The position numbers and the translations under genes are program-made. The notes under the pieces were generated by a model. It made no database searches. It was not told the DNA's origin and saw only the letters and a list, made by a program, of their open reading frames with translations. DNA of 64,000 bases from Actinomycetospora soli (GTDB lineage Bacteria; Actinomycetota; Actinomycetes; Mycobacteriales; Pseudonocardiaceae): assembly GCF_021026295.1 (NCBI RefSeq), contig NZ_JAJNDA010000001.1:434001-498000 (forward strand), given 5' to 3'. Numbering within the stretch: the stretch's first letter is position 1; each line of letters begins with the position of its first letter. Positions 34,130 through 43,107 of the stretch are shown piece by piece.

Positions 34130-34373
34130 ATCGCGCGCGTCCCGCACACACTCCCGGGCGGGGCCGGAACGACCCGGCCGACTCCTGCGCGTCACGCACA
34201 CACCGGAACCCGGATCCGCTGCGCCGAGGACGGCCGCGTCCGGAGCGTGTGTGCGTCACGCGCAGGACTCACCCGGACCGAGCACGAGGTGACCGGCGGT
34301 GTGTGCGGGACGCGCAGAAGTCACCGGGACCACCAGCGGCGCCACCCGGGGTGTGTGCGCGACGCGGGGGACC
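34130..34373. repeat. CGCACACA repeat cluster B
   Basis: Five copies of the repeat occupy the gap after the AidB-like gene. Forward copies are at 34130-34151 and 34181-34203 (CTGCGCGTCACGCACACAC). Inverted copies are at 34247-34270, 34299-34325 and 34351-34373 (GTGTGTGCGKSACGCGCAG). The two orientations face each other, so stems of about 19 bp are possible. An exact 14-mer TCCCGACGGCGGGT lies at 34088-34101. Otherwise the 34084-34428 gap holds no gene. Confidence 0.85.
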
Positions 34374-34428
34374 CGTCGTCCGGAGAGCGTTCCGCCCACG
34401 CCCCTCCGGCACTAGCGTTCCGCGCACC

Positions 34429-35475
34429 ATGAGAGAGCTCCTGCCCGGTGTCGAGGCCGGGACCGTCGACGCCCGCATCCGCATCCACCACCTGACGTCC
34501 GGGCCGGCCGACGGGGAACCGGTCGTCCTGGTGCACGGGAACCTGTCGACCGGCCGGTTCTTCGAGCACCTGATGAGCCCGGCGAGCGACCGCTGGCGCT
34601 TCCTCGCCCCCGACATGCGCGGGTTCGGGCGCACCGAGCCGGCGCCGATCGACGCGACGCGCGGACTCGGCGACTGGGCCGACGACCTCGTCTCCTACCT
34701 CGACACCCTCGGGATCGAGCGGCCGCACCTCGTCGGGTGGTCGACGGCGGGCGCGGCGATCGCCCTGGTCGCGCGGCAGCGCCCGGTGGCGAGCCTGCTC
34801 TTCCTCGACCCCGTCAGCCCCCACGGCTACGGCGGCACCCACCCCGACGGCCGCCCCTGCTTCGACGACTTCGCGGGCTCCGGCGCGGGCGTGGCCAACC
34901 CGCAGTTCGTGGCGAAGCTGCGCGAGGGCGACCGTTCCGGCGACGACGCCCTGAGCCCGCGCAACGTCATGGCCGGCACCTACTGGTCCCCCGACTTCCG
35001 ACTGCCGCGCGAACGGGAGGACCTGCTCGTCGACGAGATCCTGCTCTCGCAGATCGGCGACGACGGCTACCCCGGCGACGCCACGACCTCGTCGAACTGG
35101 CCGGGCGCGGCGCCCGGCACGCGCGGGCTGCTGAACGCGCTGTCGCCGAAGTACTGCGACTGGTCGTGGCTGCCCGAGCTGGACCCGAAGCCGCCGGTGC
35201 TCTGGACGCACGGCACGCGGGACGTGGTGGTCGCCGACGGATCGATGCTCGAACTGGGCACCCTCGGGCAGGCCGGGATCGTGCCGGGCTGGCCGGGCGC
35301 GGACGTCTTCCCGCCGCAGCCCATGATCAGCCAGATCCGCGCCGTGCTGGAGCGCTACGAGCAGGCCGGCGGGCGGGCGCGGACGGAGATGTTCGCGGAG
35401 TCCGGGCACGGGCCGCACGTCGACGCCGCGCCGCGGTGGCTCGAGATCGCGACGGAGTTCTGGGCGAGTGCGTGA
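34429..35475 (+). CDS. Alpha/beta hydrolase
   Basis: This 348-residue hydrolase has an oxyanion/early motif VVLVHGNLS, DMRGFGRTE after strand 4, and the nucleophile elbow VGWSTAGAA with Ser105. A probable acid and His follow in THGTRDVVV and ESGHGPHVD near the C-terminus. The substrate is unknown. Its stop lies inside the start of the response-regulator gene (8-base overlap), so it heads an operon with a two-component system, an unusual partner. Confidence 0.85.
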   Translation: MRELLPGVEAGTVDARIRIHHLTSGPADGEPVVLVHGNLSTGRFFEHLMSPASDRWRFLAPDMRGFGRTEPAPIDATRGLGDWADDLVSYLDTLGIERPHLVGWSTAGAAIALVARQRPVASLLFLDPVSPHGYGGTHPDGRPCFDDFAGSGAGVANPQFVAKLREGDRSGDDALSPRNVMAGTYWSPDFRLPREREDLLVDEILLSQIGDDGYPGDATTSSNWPGAAPGTRGLLNALSPKYCDWSWLPELDPKPPVLWTHGTRDVVVADGSMLELGTLGQAGIVPGWPGADVFPPQPMISQIRAVLERYEQAGGRARTEMFAESGHGPHVDAAPRWLEIATEFWASA

Positions 35476-36115
35476 CTCCCGGGAGAAGGTGCGGGTGGTC
35501 GTCGCCGACGACCACGAGATGTACCGCGACGGGGTCGTGCGGGCGCTGGTCAACAGCGGCTGGATCGACGTCGTCGGGGAGGCCGACGACGGCGACGCGG
35601 CGCTGGCGGCGATCACCGAGCACCGTCCCGACGTCGCCCTCGTCGACCACCGCATGCCCGGGCTCGACGGCACCGAGATCGTCCGGCGGGCCGCACGCGA
35701 CGGCCTGCCGACGCGCATCGTCGTCCTCTCGGCGTTCACCGACCCGAACCTCGTCTACGGCGCGCTCGAGGAGGGCGCGGCGGGCTACCTGCCGAAGGAG
35801 ACCCGTCGTCGGGAACTGGTCGAGGCGGTCCGGACGGCGGCCGACGGCGGCACGGTGCTGCCCGCCGACCTCGCGGCCGGTCTCGCCGGGGAGATCCGGC
35901 ACCGGCGCGCCGACCGCGGCCCCGCGCTGTCCGAGCGCGAGACGGAGATCCTCCGGCTGATGGCGCAGGGGCTCACGACGCCCGCGATCGCGAAGCAGCT
36001 CTACGTCGCGCCGAGCACCGTGAAGACCCACGTGCAGCGGATGTACGAGAAGCTCGAGGTCACCGAGCGGGCGGCCGCGGTGGCCGAGGCGATGCGGCGC
36101 GGGCTGCTGGAGTGA
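35468..36115 (+). CDS. NarL/FixJ-family response regulator
   Basis: This 215-residue regulator has an N-terminal receiver domain with acidic pocket VVADDHEM, phosphoacceptor D60 (VALVDHRMPGLDG), Thr in LSAFT and Lys in PKET. A C-terminal LuxR-type helix-turn-helix follows (LSERETEILRLMAQGLTTPA, STVKTHVQRMYEKL). It is activated by the kinase encoded next (GTGA overlap). GTG 35468 is the likely start. An exact 14-mer lies within the gene at 35801-35814. Confidence 0.9.
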   Translation: MRDSREKVRVVVADDHEMYRDGVVRALVNSGWIDVVGEADDGDAALAAITEHRPDVALVDHRMPGLDGTEIVRRAARDGLPTRIVVLSAFTDPNLVYGALEEGAAGYLPKETRRRELVEAVRTAADGGTVLPADLAAGLAGEIRHRRADRGPALSERETEILRLMAQGLTTPAIAKQLYVAPSTVKTHVQRMYEKLEVTERAAAVAEAMRRGLLE

Positions 36116-37293
36116 GCACCCCGGCCGAGCGGGCGCTCGCGCAGTTCCAGGCCGAGGCGTCGCGGACGACGAGCCTGATGCGCTGGGGACTCGTCGGGCT
36201 GCTCGGGCTGGCCGGGGGTCTGGACCAGACCCGCGTCGAGGGCGTCGGCTTCTGGCTCGTGCTGGCCGCCTACGGGCTGTTCGCCGTCGGCTGGTTCGTC
36301 AAGGTGCGGCGGCGCCCGGTGTCGCCGACGACCGGGCTCGCCGCCACCACCGTCGACCTCGTCGCCGTCACCGTGCTCTCCCTGCTCGCCGGGGGCGGCG
36401 GCACGCTGCCGACGCTGGCCTACGTGGTGATCCCCGTGATGGCGGCGTTCCGGTACCGGCCGACGCTGTCGGCGGGGGTCGGGATCGCGACGATCCTGTC
36501 GTTCGCGCTCACCGCCGCCGTCGAGCGCCCGCCGATCGACACGACGACCCTCGTGGCCGAGGCCGCGGTCCTGACGCTCGTGGCGGTCGCGACCTTCCTG
36601 CTCTCCGTGGTGCTCGCCCGCCGTGCGACGCGCATCCGCGCGCTGCTCGCCGACGCCGACGCCCTGACCGCCCAGGTGCTCGACGCCGAGGCCCGCGAAC
36701 GCCGCCGCCTCGCCGAGGACCTGCACGACCACGCCCTGCAGACCCTTCTCGTCGCCGGCCAGGAGCTCGACGAGCTCGACGGCGCCGAGGCCGCCGAGGA
36801 GGCACTGCGGGCGGGCATCCGGGAGATCCGCGAGGTCGTGTTCGCGCTGCACCCGTACGTGCTCGACGAGGCCGGGCTGGTGGTGGCGGTGCGCCGGGTC
36901 GCGGAGCGGGTGGCCGGGCAGGCGGGGTTCGCGGTGACCGTGGACGGGGAGCCGCTCCCGTCCGGCCCGCACGACCGGCTGCTGTTCGGGGTGGCCCGCG
37001 AGCTGCTCACGAACGTCGCGAAGCACGCGCGGGCGGAGCACGTGACGGTCGCCCTGCGCGACACCCCGGACGGTCGTCGGCTGGAGATCGACGACGACGG
37101 CGTCGGGATCGACCGCGCGGTGCTCTCGGCGCGCCTGGCCGACGGGCACATCGGGCTCGCCTCCACCCGCGCGCGCGTCGAGGGCGTCGGCGGCACCTTC
37201 ACCCTCGACACCACGGCGCCCGGGACCCGGACGGTGGTCCGCGTCCCGTCCGGGGAGCCCGATGCGAGTACCGGGGCCCGCGTCGGGGCCTGA
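36112..37293 (+). CDS. Sensor histidine kinase, DesK/NarX type
   Basis: The 393-residue kinase has about five or six membrane helices (residues 25-170), a HisKA_3 dimerisation domain with H205 (RLAEDLHDHALQTLL), and a catalytic domain with RELLTNVAKHA and DDDGVGI. With little extracytoplasmic sequence, it may sense a membrane-located signal. It partners with the response regulator encoded just upstream. The signal and targets are unknown; the coupled hydrolase gene is one possible target. Confidence 0.88.
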   Translation: MSTPAERALAQFQAEASRTTSLMRWGLVGLLGLAGGLDQTRVEGVGFWLVLAAYGLFAVGWFVKVRRRPVSPTTGLAATTVDLVAVTVLSLLAGGGGTLPTLAYVVIPVMAAFRYRPTLSAGVGIATILSFALTAAVERPPIDTTTLVAEAAVLTLVAVATFLLSVVLARRATRIRALLADADALTAQVLDAEARERRRLAEDLHDHALQTLLVAGQELDELDGAEAAEEALRAGIREIREVVFALHPYVLDEAGLVVAVRRVAERVAGQAGFAVTVDGEPLPSGPHDRLLFGVARELLTNVAKHARAEHVTVALRDTPDGRRLEIDDDGVGIDRAVLSARLADGHIGLASTRARVEGVGGTFTLDTTAPGTRTVVRVPSGEPDASTGARVGA

Positions 37294-37359
37294 CCAGCGG
37301 GACCCGTCGTCACCGAACGCGAGTTGAAGCCGACCGCCGCGGCGTGTGAGCGTCGTGGC

Positions 37360-38571
37360 ATGACCGCCGACGCCGCGCCCGCCCGGGCGCTCCCGACGTG
37401 CCCGACGCGGTTCCGCGGCGCGCCGTCCCGCAACGCCCGGATCGCCCGGCCGCTGGCGCTGCTCGGGCGCGTGCGGGAGGTGGACGAGGGGCTCGTGGAC
37501 GAGATCGGGCGGCGGATGATGCTCCGCGACGAGGTCGGCGCGGCCCTGGCCCGGGCGATGCGCCCGGACGCGCCGCAGCGGGTGACGATGGCCGCGGTGG
37601 AGCGGGCGCTCGGGCAGGGGCCCACCGACGCCGACCCGCCGGCCCTCCGGGCGTTCGTCGCCGCCCTGGAGCGGGAGCCGGCGTGGCTCGACCGCGACCT
37701 GCTGGAACGCGGCGCCGCCGTCTACCGCCGGATGGGCTCGACCCGCGACGACGTGCTGCTCGCCCTCGCGCTGATCGGCGGGTACCGCTACGAGGGGCCG
37801 GCCGACCTGCTGGTCGCCACCGGCGGGCTCGCCGGACGCGCGGCGATGCGGCGGCTCGGCGAGACGCTCGTCTGGGGCCGTGCGGTCAGCGCCCCCGGCG
37901 GGATGGCCCGCGGCGGCGAGGGCTTCCGGCTCACCGCGCACGTGCGGGCGATGCACGCGGTGGTCGACGACCGGTTCGGGCGGTCCCCGGACTGGGACAC
38001 CGGGCGGTACGGGCTGCCGGTCAACCGCAGCGACCTCGCCGGGACGCTCGCCCTCTTCAGCGCCACCGCCATGCTCGGCGCCCGGGTCCTCGGGCACCGC
38101 ATCCCCCGCGCCGACTCCGACGCCGTGATGCACCTGTGGCGCTACGTCGGGTTCCTGCTCGGCGTCGACGAGGACTGGCTGTTCACCACCGAGCGCGCGC
38201 AGCACGCGTTCGACCACCACCTGCTCCTCGCCCAGGGCGGCCCCACGCCCGCCGGCGTCGAGCTGACGACCGCGCTCGTCGAGGGGCAGCGCACCAAGCA
38301 CGGCGGCGGGCTGCGGGGGTGGTACGCCCGACGACGGGTCCTGGGCCACCTCCGGCTCTTCCTCGGCCGCGACGGGCTGCGCGACCTGGGGCAACCCGTC
38401 GTCGTGCCGTGGACGGTGGTGCCGCAGGTGGCGCGGAACCTCGTGGAGTCGTGGGTGGTGGCCCGGTCCGCCGCCGGTCGGCGGTGGCTGGAGCGCCGCT
38501 CGGACGCCGGGGTGGACGCCGAGCTCGCGCTGCTGCTCGGGTCGCGGCGGTCGTTGGCGGCGGTCACCTGA
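37360..38571 (+). CDS. MpaB-like oxygenase (DUF2236)
   Basis: This 403-residue protein has the DUF2236 pattern shared with MpaB and rubber-oxygenase Lcp: GETLVWGRAVSAPGGMARGG, RLTAHVRAMHAVVDDRF, NRSDLAGTLALFSATAMLG and LWRYVGFLLGVDEDWLFTT. The conserved His and Arg residues bind heme b in Lcp. It may be a heme-dependent oxygenase; the substrate is unknown. ATG 37360 is favoured over a TTG start twelve codons upstream. It ends nine bases before the convergent crotonase gene. Confidence 0.8.
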   Translation: MTADAAPARALPTCPTRFRGAPSRNARIARPLALLGRVREVDEGLVDEIGRRMMLRDEVGAALARAMRPDAPQRVTMAAVERALGQGPTDADPPALRAFVAALEREPAWLDRDLLERGAAVYRRMGSTRDDVLLALALIGGYRYEGPADLLVATGGLAGRAAMRRLGETLVWGRAVSAPGGMARGGEGFRLTAHVRAMHAVVDDRFGRSPDWDTGRYGLPVNRSDLAGTLALFSATAMLGARVLGHRIPRADSDAVMHLWRYVGFLLGVDEDWLFTTERAQHAFDHHLLLAQGGPTPAGVELTTALVEGQRTKHGGGLRGWYARRRVLGHLRLFLGRDGLRDLGQPVVVPWTVVPQVARNLVESWVVARSAAGRRWLERRSDAGVDAELALLLGSRRSLAAVT

Positions 38572-38579
38572 TCCGTGGC

Positions 38580-39395
38580 TCAGGAGAACCGCGGCGGCCG
38601 CTTCTCGGCGAACGCGGTGAACGCCTCCTGCAGGTCGGCGCTGGGCAGGAACGCCGCGTTCCACGCCGCGACGTAACGCAGCCCCGCCTCCACCCGGGGG
38701 GCGCGCTCGGCGTCGAGGACGTCCTTGATCCCGCGGGTGACGAGCGGCGAGTTGGCGGCGATGCGCCCGGCCAGGGCGAGGGCGGCGGCGTCGAGCTCCT
38801 CGGCGGTCGCGTAGGTGCGGTTCACCAGGCCGATGCGCTCGGCCTCGGCGGCGGACACGTCGTCGCCGGTCAGGGCCAGCTCGCGCAGGAACCCGTCCCC
38901 GACGATCCCGACGAGCCGCTGCAGCGACCCGATGTCGGCGACCATCGCCATGCGCACCTCGCGCACGGAGATGAGGGCGTCGGCGCTCGCGAGGCGGACG
39001 TCGCAGGCGGTCACGAGGTCGACGCCCCCGCCGACGCACCAGCCCTGGATCGCGGCGACCGTGGGCGTGCGGCAGTCGGCGACCGAGGTGATCGAGGCCT
39101 GCAGCTCCCGGACGTGGCGCAGGAACCACTCGCGGTTCTTCGCGCTCGGGTCGCCCAGCACCCCGCCGAGACTGCCGGCGGCGGCCTGGAGGTCGAGGCC
39201 GTAGGAGAACCGCCCGTCGGCGCCGGTGATCACGATCGCGCGGGTGTCGGCGTCGGCGTCGAGTGCCGCCATCACCTGCGGCAGCTCCGCGAAGAAGGTC
39301 GGCGACATCGCGCGCGCCACCAGCGCGACCCGGGCGACGTGCTCGGCGGGCCGGTCGACGGCGAGGGTCTCCAGGGACTCCGGGAGGGTGGTCAT
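38580..39395 (-). CDS. Crotonase-family protein, dienoyl-CoA isomerase-like
   Basis: The 271-residue enzyme has crotonase features: the oxyanion-forming FSYGLDLQAAA and IQGWCVGGGVDLVTACDVRL. In the catalytic segment it reads REVRMAMVADIGSLQRL, where delta3,5-delta2,4-dienoyl-CoA isomerases keep an Asp. It therefore more likely isomerises double bonds in unsaturated fatty acyl-CoA than hydrates enoyl-CoA. It is a separate minus-strand gene. Confidence 0.85.
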   Translation of the reverse strand: MTTLPESLETLAVDRPAEHVARVALVARAMSPTFFAELPQVMAALDADADTRAIVITGADGRFSYGLDLQAAAGSLGGVLGDPSAKNREWFLRHVRELQASITSVADCRTPTVAAIQGWCVGGGVDLVTACDVRLASADALISVREVRMAMVADIGSLQRLVGIVGDGFLRELALTGDDVSAAEAERIGLVNRTYATAEELDAAALALAGRIAANSPLVTRGIKDVLDAERAPRVEAGLRYVAAWNAAFLPSADLQEAFTAFAEKRPPRFS

Positions 39396-39441
39396 ACGAC
39401 GGACTAGATCACCCGCCGTCGGGACCGTTCAACCCGACCCG

Positions 39442-39783
39442 TCAGACGCCGAGCACCCGGTCCAGGCCGGTGAGCCGCAACGCGCGGGACGGCTGCCCGT
39501 GGACGCCCCGCAGCCCGAACGAGCCCCCGGTCGCGGCCACGCGCTGCGACGCGCCGAGCAGCGCGCGCATGCCGCACGAGTCGCAGTAGGGCACCGCGGT
39601 GAGGTCGACGACGAGGTCGAGCCGCCCCGTGGCGCGGGCGACCTCCTGCTCGAGGGTCGCCTCGAGCTCGCCGACGTGGGCGTAGTCGACGTCGCCGCTG
39701 ACCACCACCAGCACGCGGGGCCCGGCCCCGGGCACCTGCTCCTTCTCGACGCGGACGCCGAAGTCGGGCTCCTGGCCGGTCAC
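39442..39783 (-). CDS. STAS-domain anti-sigma factor antagonist
   Basis: This 113-residue single STAS domain has the phosphorylation site in LTAVPYCDSCGMRALL, with Ser69 as the expected acceptor. Such proteins (RsbV/SpoIIAA type) bind and neutralise anti-sigma kinases when unphosphorylated. The GTG start overlaps the stop of the B12-binding gene (GTGA), and a PP2C phosphatase gene lies first in the operon, which would dephosphorylate this protein. The matching kinase (RsbW type) is not in the window. Confidence 0.85.
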   Translation of the reverse strand: MTGQEPDFGVRVEKEQVPGAGPRVLVVVSGDVDYAHVGELEATLEQEVARATGRLDLVVDLTAVPYCDSCGMRALLGASQRVAATGGSFGLRGVHGQPSRALRLTGLDRVLGV

Positions 39784-40808
39784 GCCGCCCCCGTCCCGGA
39801 ACACGCCTCCTGCACGGGCTCGGACCGGAGCAGCGCGACGGTGCGCGGCGAGTCGGCGAGGCGTTCGGTGAGGTCGTCCACGGCGCCGCGCAGCTCCTCG
39901 CGGGTGAGCCCGCCGGGGACCGCGACGGTGCCGACCCAGCGCAGGAAGCGGGCGAGCAGCCCGGGGTCGTCGACGTAGACCGCGGCGGCGAGGAAGTCGA
40001 CGAGGTGCCCGAGGTCGTCGGCGAGCTGGTCGTCGGGCCCCGCACCCGCGCGGACCCGCGCGGCGAGTCCGGCCACGAGTTCCGGACGGCGGGTGTGCAG
40101 CAGCGCCTGCTCCTCGCGCGAGGCGTCGTCGACCCGCCCGGCGTCGGCGCGCGGCAACGGGCCCTCGAGCAGCGCGGCGGCGGCGCGCGCGTCGGGCGCC
40201 CAGCCGTCCGCGCCGACCGCGGTGGCCCACTCGCCGCACGGCCCGAAGGCCGCGCCGCCGGCGAGGATCGGGATGCCCGACGCCCGGCAGGCCTCGACCA
40301 TCCGCCGCGCCGCGGGCAGGCGGGAGGGCAGGGAGCTGGACACGGCGACGACGTCGGGCCCGGTCTCGTGCAGGTGCACCGCGAGCTGCGCGGCGGGGAC
40401 GCTCGACCCGAGGAACGTCACGTCCCAGCCGTGCCGGGTGAGCACCTCGGCGAGCAGGCGGGCGGGCAGGGCGTGCCACTCGCCGTCGAGGCAGGCGACC
40501 GCGATCCGCCCGACGCCGCTGGACGGACCCGCCGGCCGGTGCCGCGCGACCGCGGAGACGACGCGCTCGGAGATGTGGGTGGCGATGTGCTCCTGGACCA
40601 CCGACCACGCCCCGGCGGCCCACCGCTCCCCCACCTCGCGCTGGGCCTCGGCCACCACGTCGAGCAGGACCGCCTCGACGTCGAGGCCCGCGTCCACGGC
40701 GCCGAGCGCCACGTCGATCGCGCCCTGCTCGTCAGAGGCGCCGAGCCGGTCGAGGTACTCCGCCCGCAGCGTCGCGGGCGCGACGGCGGCGGTGCCGGGT
40801 GCGGTCAC
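39780..40808 (-). CDS. B12-binding protein with W-x9-EH motif, candidate light sensor
   Basis: The 342-residue protein begins with a four-helix cap domain (residues 15-90) containing W63-x9-E73-H74. Next is a Rossmann-type cobalamin-binding domain with GEWHALP (H112, lower ligand), FLGSSVPAAQ and ILAGGAAFG. The W-x9-EH motif is characteristic of the CarH/AerR photosensory B12 proteins, where the cap surrounds adenosylcobalamin. Unlike CarH there is no N-terminal MerR domain; instead about 100 extra helical residues follow at the C-terminus. It overlaps both neighbours by four bases, so it works with the PP2C and STAS proteins. Light sensing is inferred. Confidence 0.82.
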   Translation of the reverse strand: MTAPGTAAVAPATLRAEYLDRLGASDEQGAIDVALGAVDAGLDVEAVLLDVVAEAQREVGERWAAGAWSVVQEHIATHISERVVSAVARHRPAGPSSGVGRIAVACLDGEWHALPARLLAEVLTRHGWDVTFLGSSVPAAQLAVHLHETGPDVVAVSSSLPSRLPAARRMVEACRASGIPILAGGAAFGPCGEWATAVGADGWAPDARAAAALLEGPLPRADAGRVDDASREEQALLHTRRPELVAGLAARVRAGAGPDDQLADDLGHLVDFLAAAVYVDDPGLLARFLRWVGTVAVPGGLTREELRGAVDDLTERLADSPRTVALLRSEPVQEACSGTGAA

Positions 40809-42490
40809 GGGGCCTCCCGGGTCCGGCGGGGAGCGGCCTGCAGGGCGAGCAGCGCGACGTCGTCGTGGTCGCGCCCGCCGAGCCACTCGGAGAGCAGCTG
40901 GAGCACGCGCTCGCAGATCACCTGCGGCGGCGCCCCGACGCAGCCGGCCAGGGCGGCCTCGAGCCGCTCCTCGTCGTAGAAGTCGCGGCCGGTCGGGCCG
41001 CCGCGGGCCTCGGTGACGCCGTCGGTGTAGAGCAGGCAGGTGTCGCCGGGTGCGAGCAGGACCTCGGTGGCCCCGACCTCGGCGTCGCGCAGCGCCCCCA
41101 CCAGGGACCCGATGACGTCGACCTCCTCGACGCGACCGTCGGCCCGCAGCACGTAAGGCGGCGGGTGCCCACCGGTCGCCAGCCGCAGCCGCGACCCGCC
41201 GTCGGGCCGGGCCTGGGCATCGCCGAGCACCATCGTGGCGAAGCGCGGCATGGTGACCGAGGAGCCCGCGGCGTCGAGGTCGGCGGCGTCGAGGAGCGCG
41301 ACGTTGAGCAGGCGGAGCAGCGTCGCGGGGTCCTGCTCGACGAGCCGCAGGGCGTGCAGCGACTGCCGCACGCGCCCGGAGAGCACGGCGGCCTCGATGC
41401 CCTTGCCGCAGACGTCGCCGAGCAGGAACGGCGTGCGGCCCGCGGCGGTGCGCGGCAGCACCTCGTAGAAGTCGCCGCCGACGCGCAGGCTCTCCCGCGC
41501 GGGGCGGTAGGCGCTGCCCACGAGCAGGTCGCCGGAGGTGTCGGCGGGCAGGGGCGGGGGTTCGAGGCTCGCCTGCAGCACGTGGCCGAGGTGGGCCTGC
41601 TCGCGGTAGAGCGCGGCCGCGGAGAGGGCGGTGCCGACGCGGACGGCGTACTCCTCGCCCAGCGGCAGCACCTCGGCGTCGGGGTCCGCGCCCACCAGGA
41701 CGAGGACGCCCTGGACCACGGTGCCGGGCACCGGGACCACGAGCACCGGCCCGTCGGGACGCTCGTGCCACACCGGGAGCTCGGTCAGCTCGACGCCGAC
41801 CCACGGGTCGATCGGGGCGCGGCCGGTGAGCGCCTCGTGCAGCCGCGGGGCGGCGCGCAGGTCGGCGCGGGCCATCTCGCCGGTGTGCGGGCGGGGGGCG
41901 CCGGCGTCGGCGCGGGCCCAGCGCACGGTGTCCGAGCCGTCGGCGAGCATCACCAGCACGGTCGGGGCGAGGAACCCGGCGGCGAGCGAGGCCGCGGTGC
42001 GCAGGGTGCGCTCGAGGTTGAGCACCCCGTGCAGCGCCCGTCCGGCCTCGGCGAGGAACTGGGCCCGCGCCTGGGCCCGCGAGAGCGACGCCGAGCCGCG
42101 CCGCTCCTCGGTCACGTCGGTGAGGTACCAGCAGGTCAGCGCGTCGACGACCGCGCCGACCGTGCCGTCGTCGTCGAGCCGGACCGCGCGCGCGGACAGC
42201 AGGCGCCCCGCGACCTCGGCCTCGAAGCCCGGCCGGGCGCGGACGACCGCGTCGGTGAACGCGTCGTGGCCCGCGTCCGCGACACCGACCCCGACGACGA
42301 GGCCCGGCAGCAGCCGGCCCGCCGCCGGATTCGCCGCGTGCACGATCTCCTCGCCGCCCGGGTGCGTGCGTCCGGTGACCACCACGGCCTCGGACAACCC
42401 GGCGAGCATGCGGGCGTGCAGGCTGCGCAGCCCCCTCGGCGGCGTCGGCGAGGGAGCCCCCGCCGGCATCGTCGAGTCCATGCGATCCAC
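40805..42490 (-). CDS. PP2C-type (SpoIIE/RsbU) phosphatase with PAS and GAF-like domains
   Basis: The 561-residue protein has a PAS-like N-terminus (about 25-130), a GAF-like domain (about 150-290) and a C-terminal PP2C_SpoIIE phosphatase. The metal-binding acids are visible in VGGDFYEVL, LGDVCGKGIEAA, LLYTDGVTEARGG and GRDHDDVALL. RsbU-type proteins dephosphorylate STAS antagonists in sigma-factor partner switching. It is the first gene of the three-gene operon with the B12-binding and STAS proteins. GTG 42490 or ATG 42481 may be the start. Confidence 0.88.
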   Translation of the reverse strand: MDRMDSTMPAGAPSPTPPRGLRSLHARMLAGLSEAVVVTGRTHPGGEEIVHAANPAAGRLLPGLVVGVGVADAGHDAFTDAVVRARPGFEAEVAGRLLSARAVRLDDDGTVGAVVDALTCWYLTDVTEERRGSASLSRAQARAQFLAEAGRALHGVLNLERTLRTAASLAAGFLAPTVLVMLADGSDTVRWARADAGAPRPHTGEMARADLRAAPRLHEALTGRAPIDPWVGVELTELPVWHERPDGPVLVVPVPGTVVQGVLVLVGADPDAEVLPLGEEYAVRVGTALSAAALYREQAHLGHVLQASLEPPPLPADTSGDLLVGSAYRPARESLRVGGDFYEVLPRTAAGRTPFLLGDVCGKGIEAAVLSGRVRQSLHALRLVEQDPATLLRLLNVALLDAADLDAAGSSVTMPRFATMVLGDAQARPDGGSRLRLATGGHPPPYVLRADGRVEEVDVIGSLVGALRDAEVGATEVLLAPGDTCLLYTDGVTEARGGPTGRDFYDEERLEAALAGCVGAPPQVICERVLQLLSEWLGGRDHDDVALLALQAAPRRTREAP

Positions 42491-42562
42491 GGTATCTCCC
42501 GGAGAGGGCCCGGCTCACGGGCACGGTGGGTGACGGACGGCGCGGCGGGGAAAGGGAAGGCC

Positions 42563-42994
42563 ATGACCCTGACCTACGAGCACGCCCGCACCATCGTCGC
42601 CGAGGCCCTCGAGCACGGCGAGTCGGCGGGCTACAAGCCCCTGACCGTGGCGGTCCTGGACACCGGCGGGCACCTCGTGGCCCTCGGCCGCGCCGACGGG
42701 TCGGGCTTCCTGCGGCCCGACGTCGCGATCGCGAAGGCGCACGGCGTGATCGGGCTGATGATGGACAGCCGCGCGATCGCACAGCGCGCGTCGGACTCCC
42801 CCGAGTTCTTCACCTCGGTGGCCTCCCTGGCCGGCGGCAAGGTGTTCTCCGTGCCGGGCGGGGTGTTCATCGTCGACGCCGACGGCGCGGTGATCGGGGC
42901 CGCCGGGGCGTCCGGGGACGCCTCGCTCGCCGACGAGGAGGCGGTCGTCGCCGGGATCGAGGCGGCGGGACTGGTGGCGCGCACGGGGGCGTAG
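42563..42994 (+). CDS. HbpS/GlcG-family protein
   Basis: The 143-residue protein is a single GlcG/HbpS domain: YEHARTIVAEALEHG, TVAVLDTGGHLVALGRADG and GGVFIVDADGAVIGAAGASG. HbpS of Streptomyces is a secreted heme-binding protein that tunes a sensor kinase, while other members are of unknown role. No signal peptide is seen here, so it is probably cytoplasmic. It is divergent from the PP2C gene and 113 bases before the GntR gene. Confidence 0.82.
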   Translation: MTLTYEHARTIVAEALEHGESAGYKPLTVAVLDTGGHLVALGRADGSGFLRPDVAIAKAHGVIGLMMDSRAIAQRASDSPEFFTSVASLAGGKVFSVPGGVFIVDADGAVIGAAGASGDASLADEEAVVAGIEAAGLVARTGA

Positions 42995-43071
42995 CGCGTC
43001 GACCGGGTGGCGGCGACGACGCCTCGCCGCCACTCGGCGCCCCGCGCGCCTGTGCGGCGGACCACGACCGG

Positions 43072-43101
43072 TTGAGCACGACGAACCGTGTCGGCTACGT
43101 T
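43072..43101 (+). promoter_or_regulatory. Likely leaderless promoter of the GntR gene
   Basis: TTGAGC (43072-43077) and TACGTT (43096-43101) are separated by 18 bases, with the -10 six bases before the ATG at 43108. Transcription would start at or next to the start codon. This layout is common in actinomycetes for leaderless mRNAs. No ribosome site precedes the ATG, which supports the idea. Confidence 0.55.
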
Positions 43102-43107
43102 GTATCT

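Noticed and set aside
36001-39129. Minus-strand open frame of 1042 codons over the two-component and MpaB-like genes
   Set aside because: Same shadow pattern as above; all true domains lie on the other strand or in another frame.
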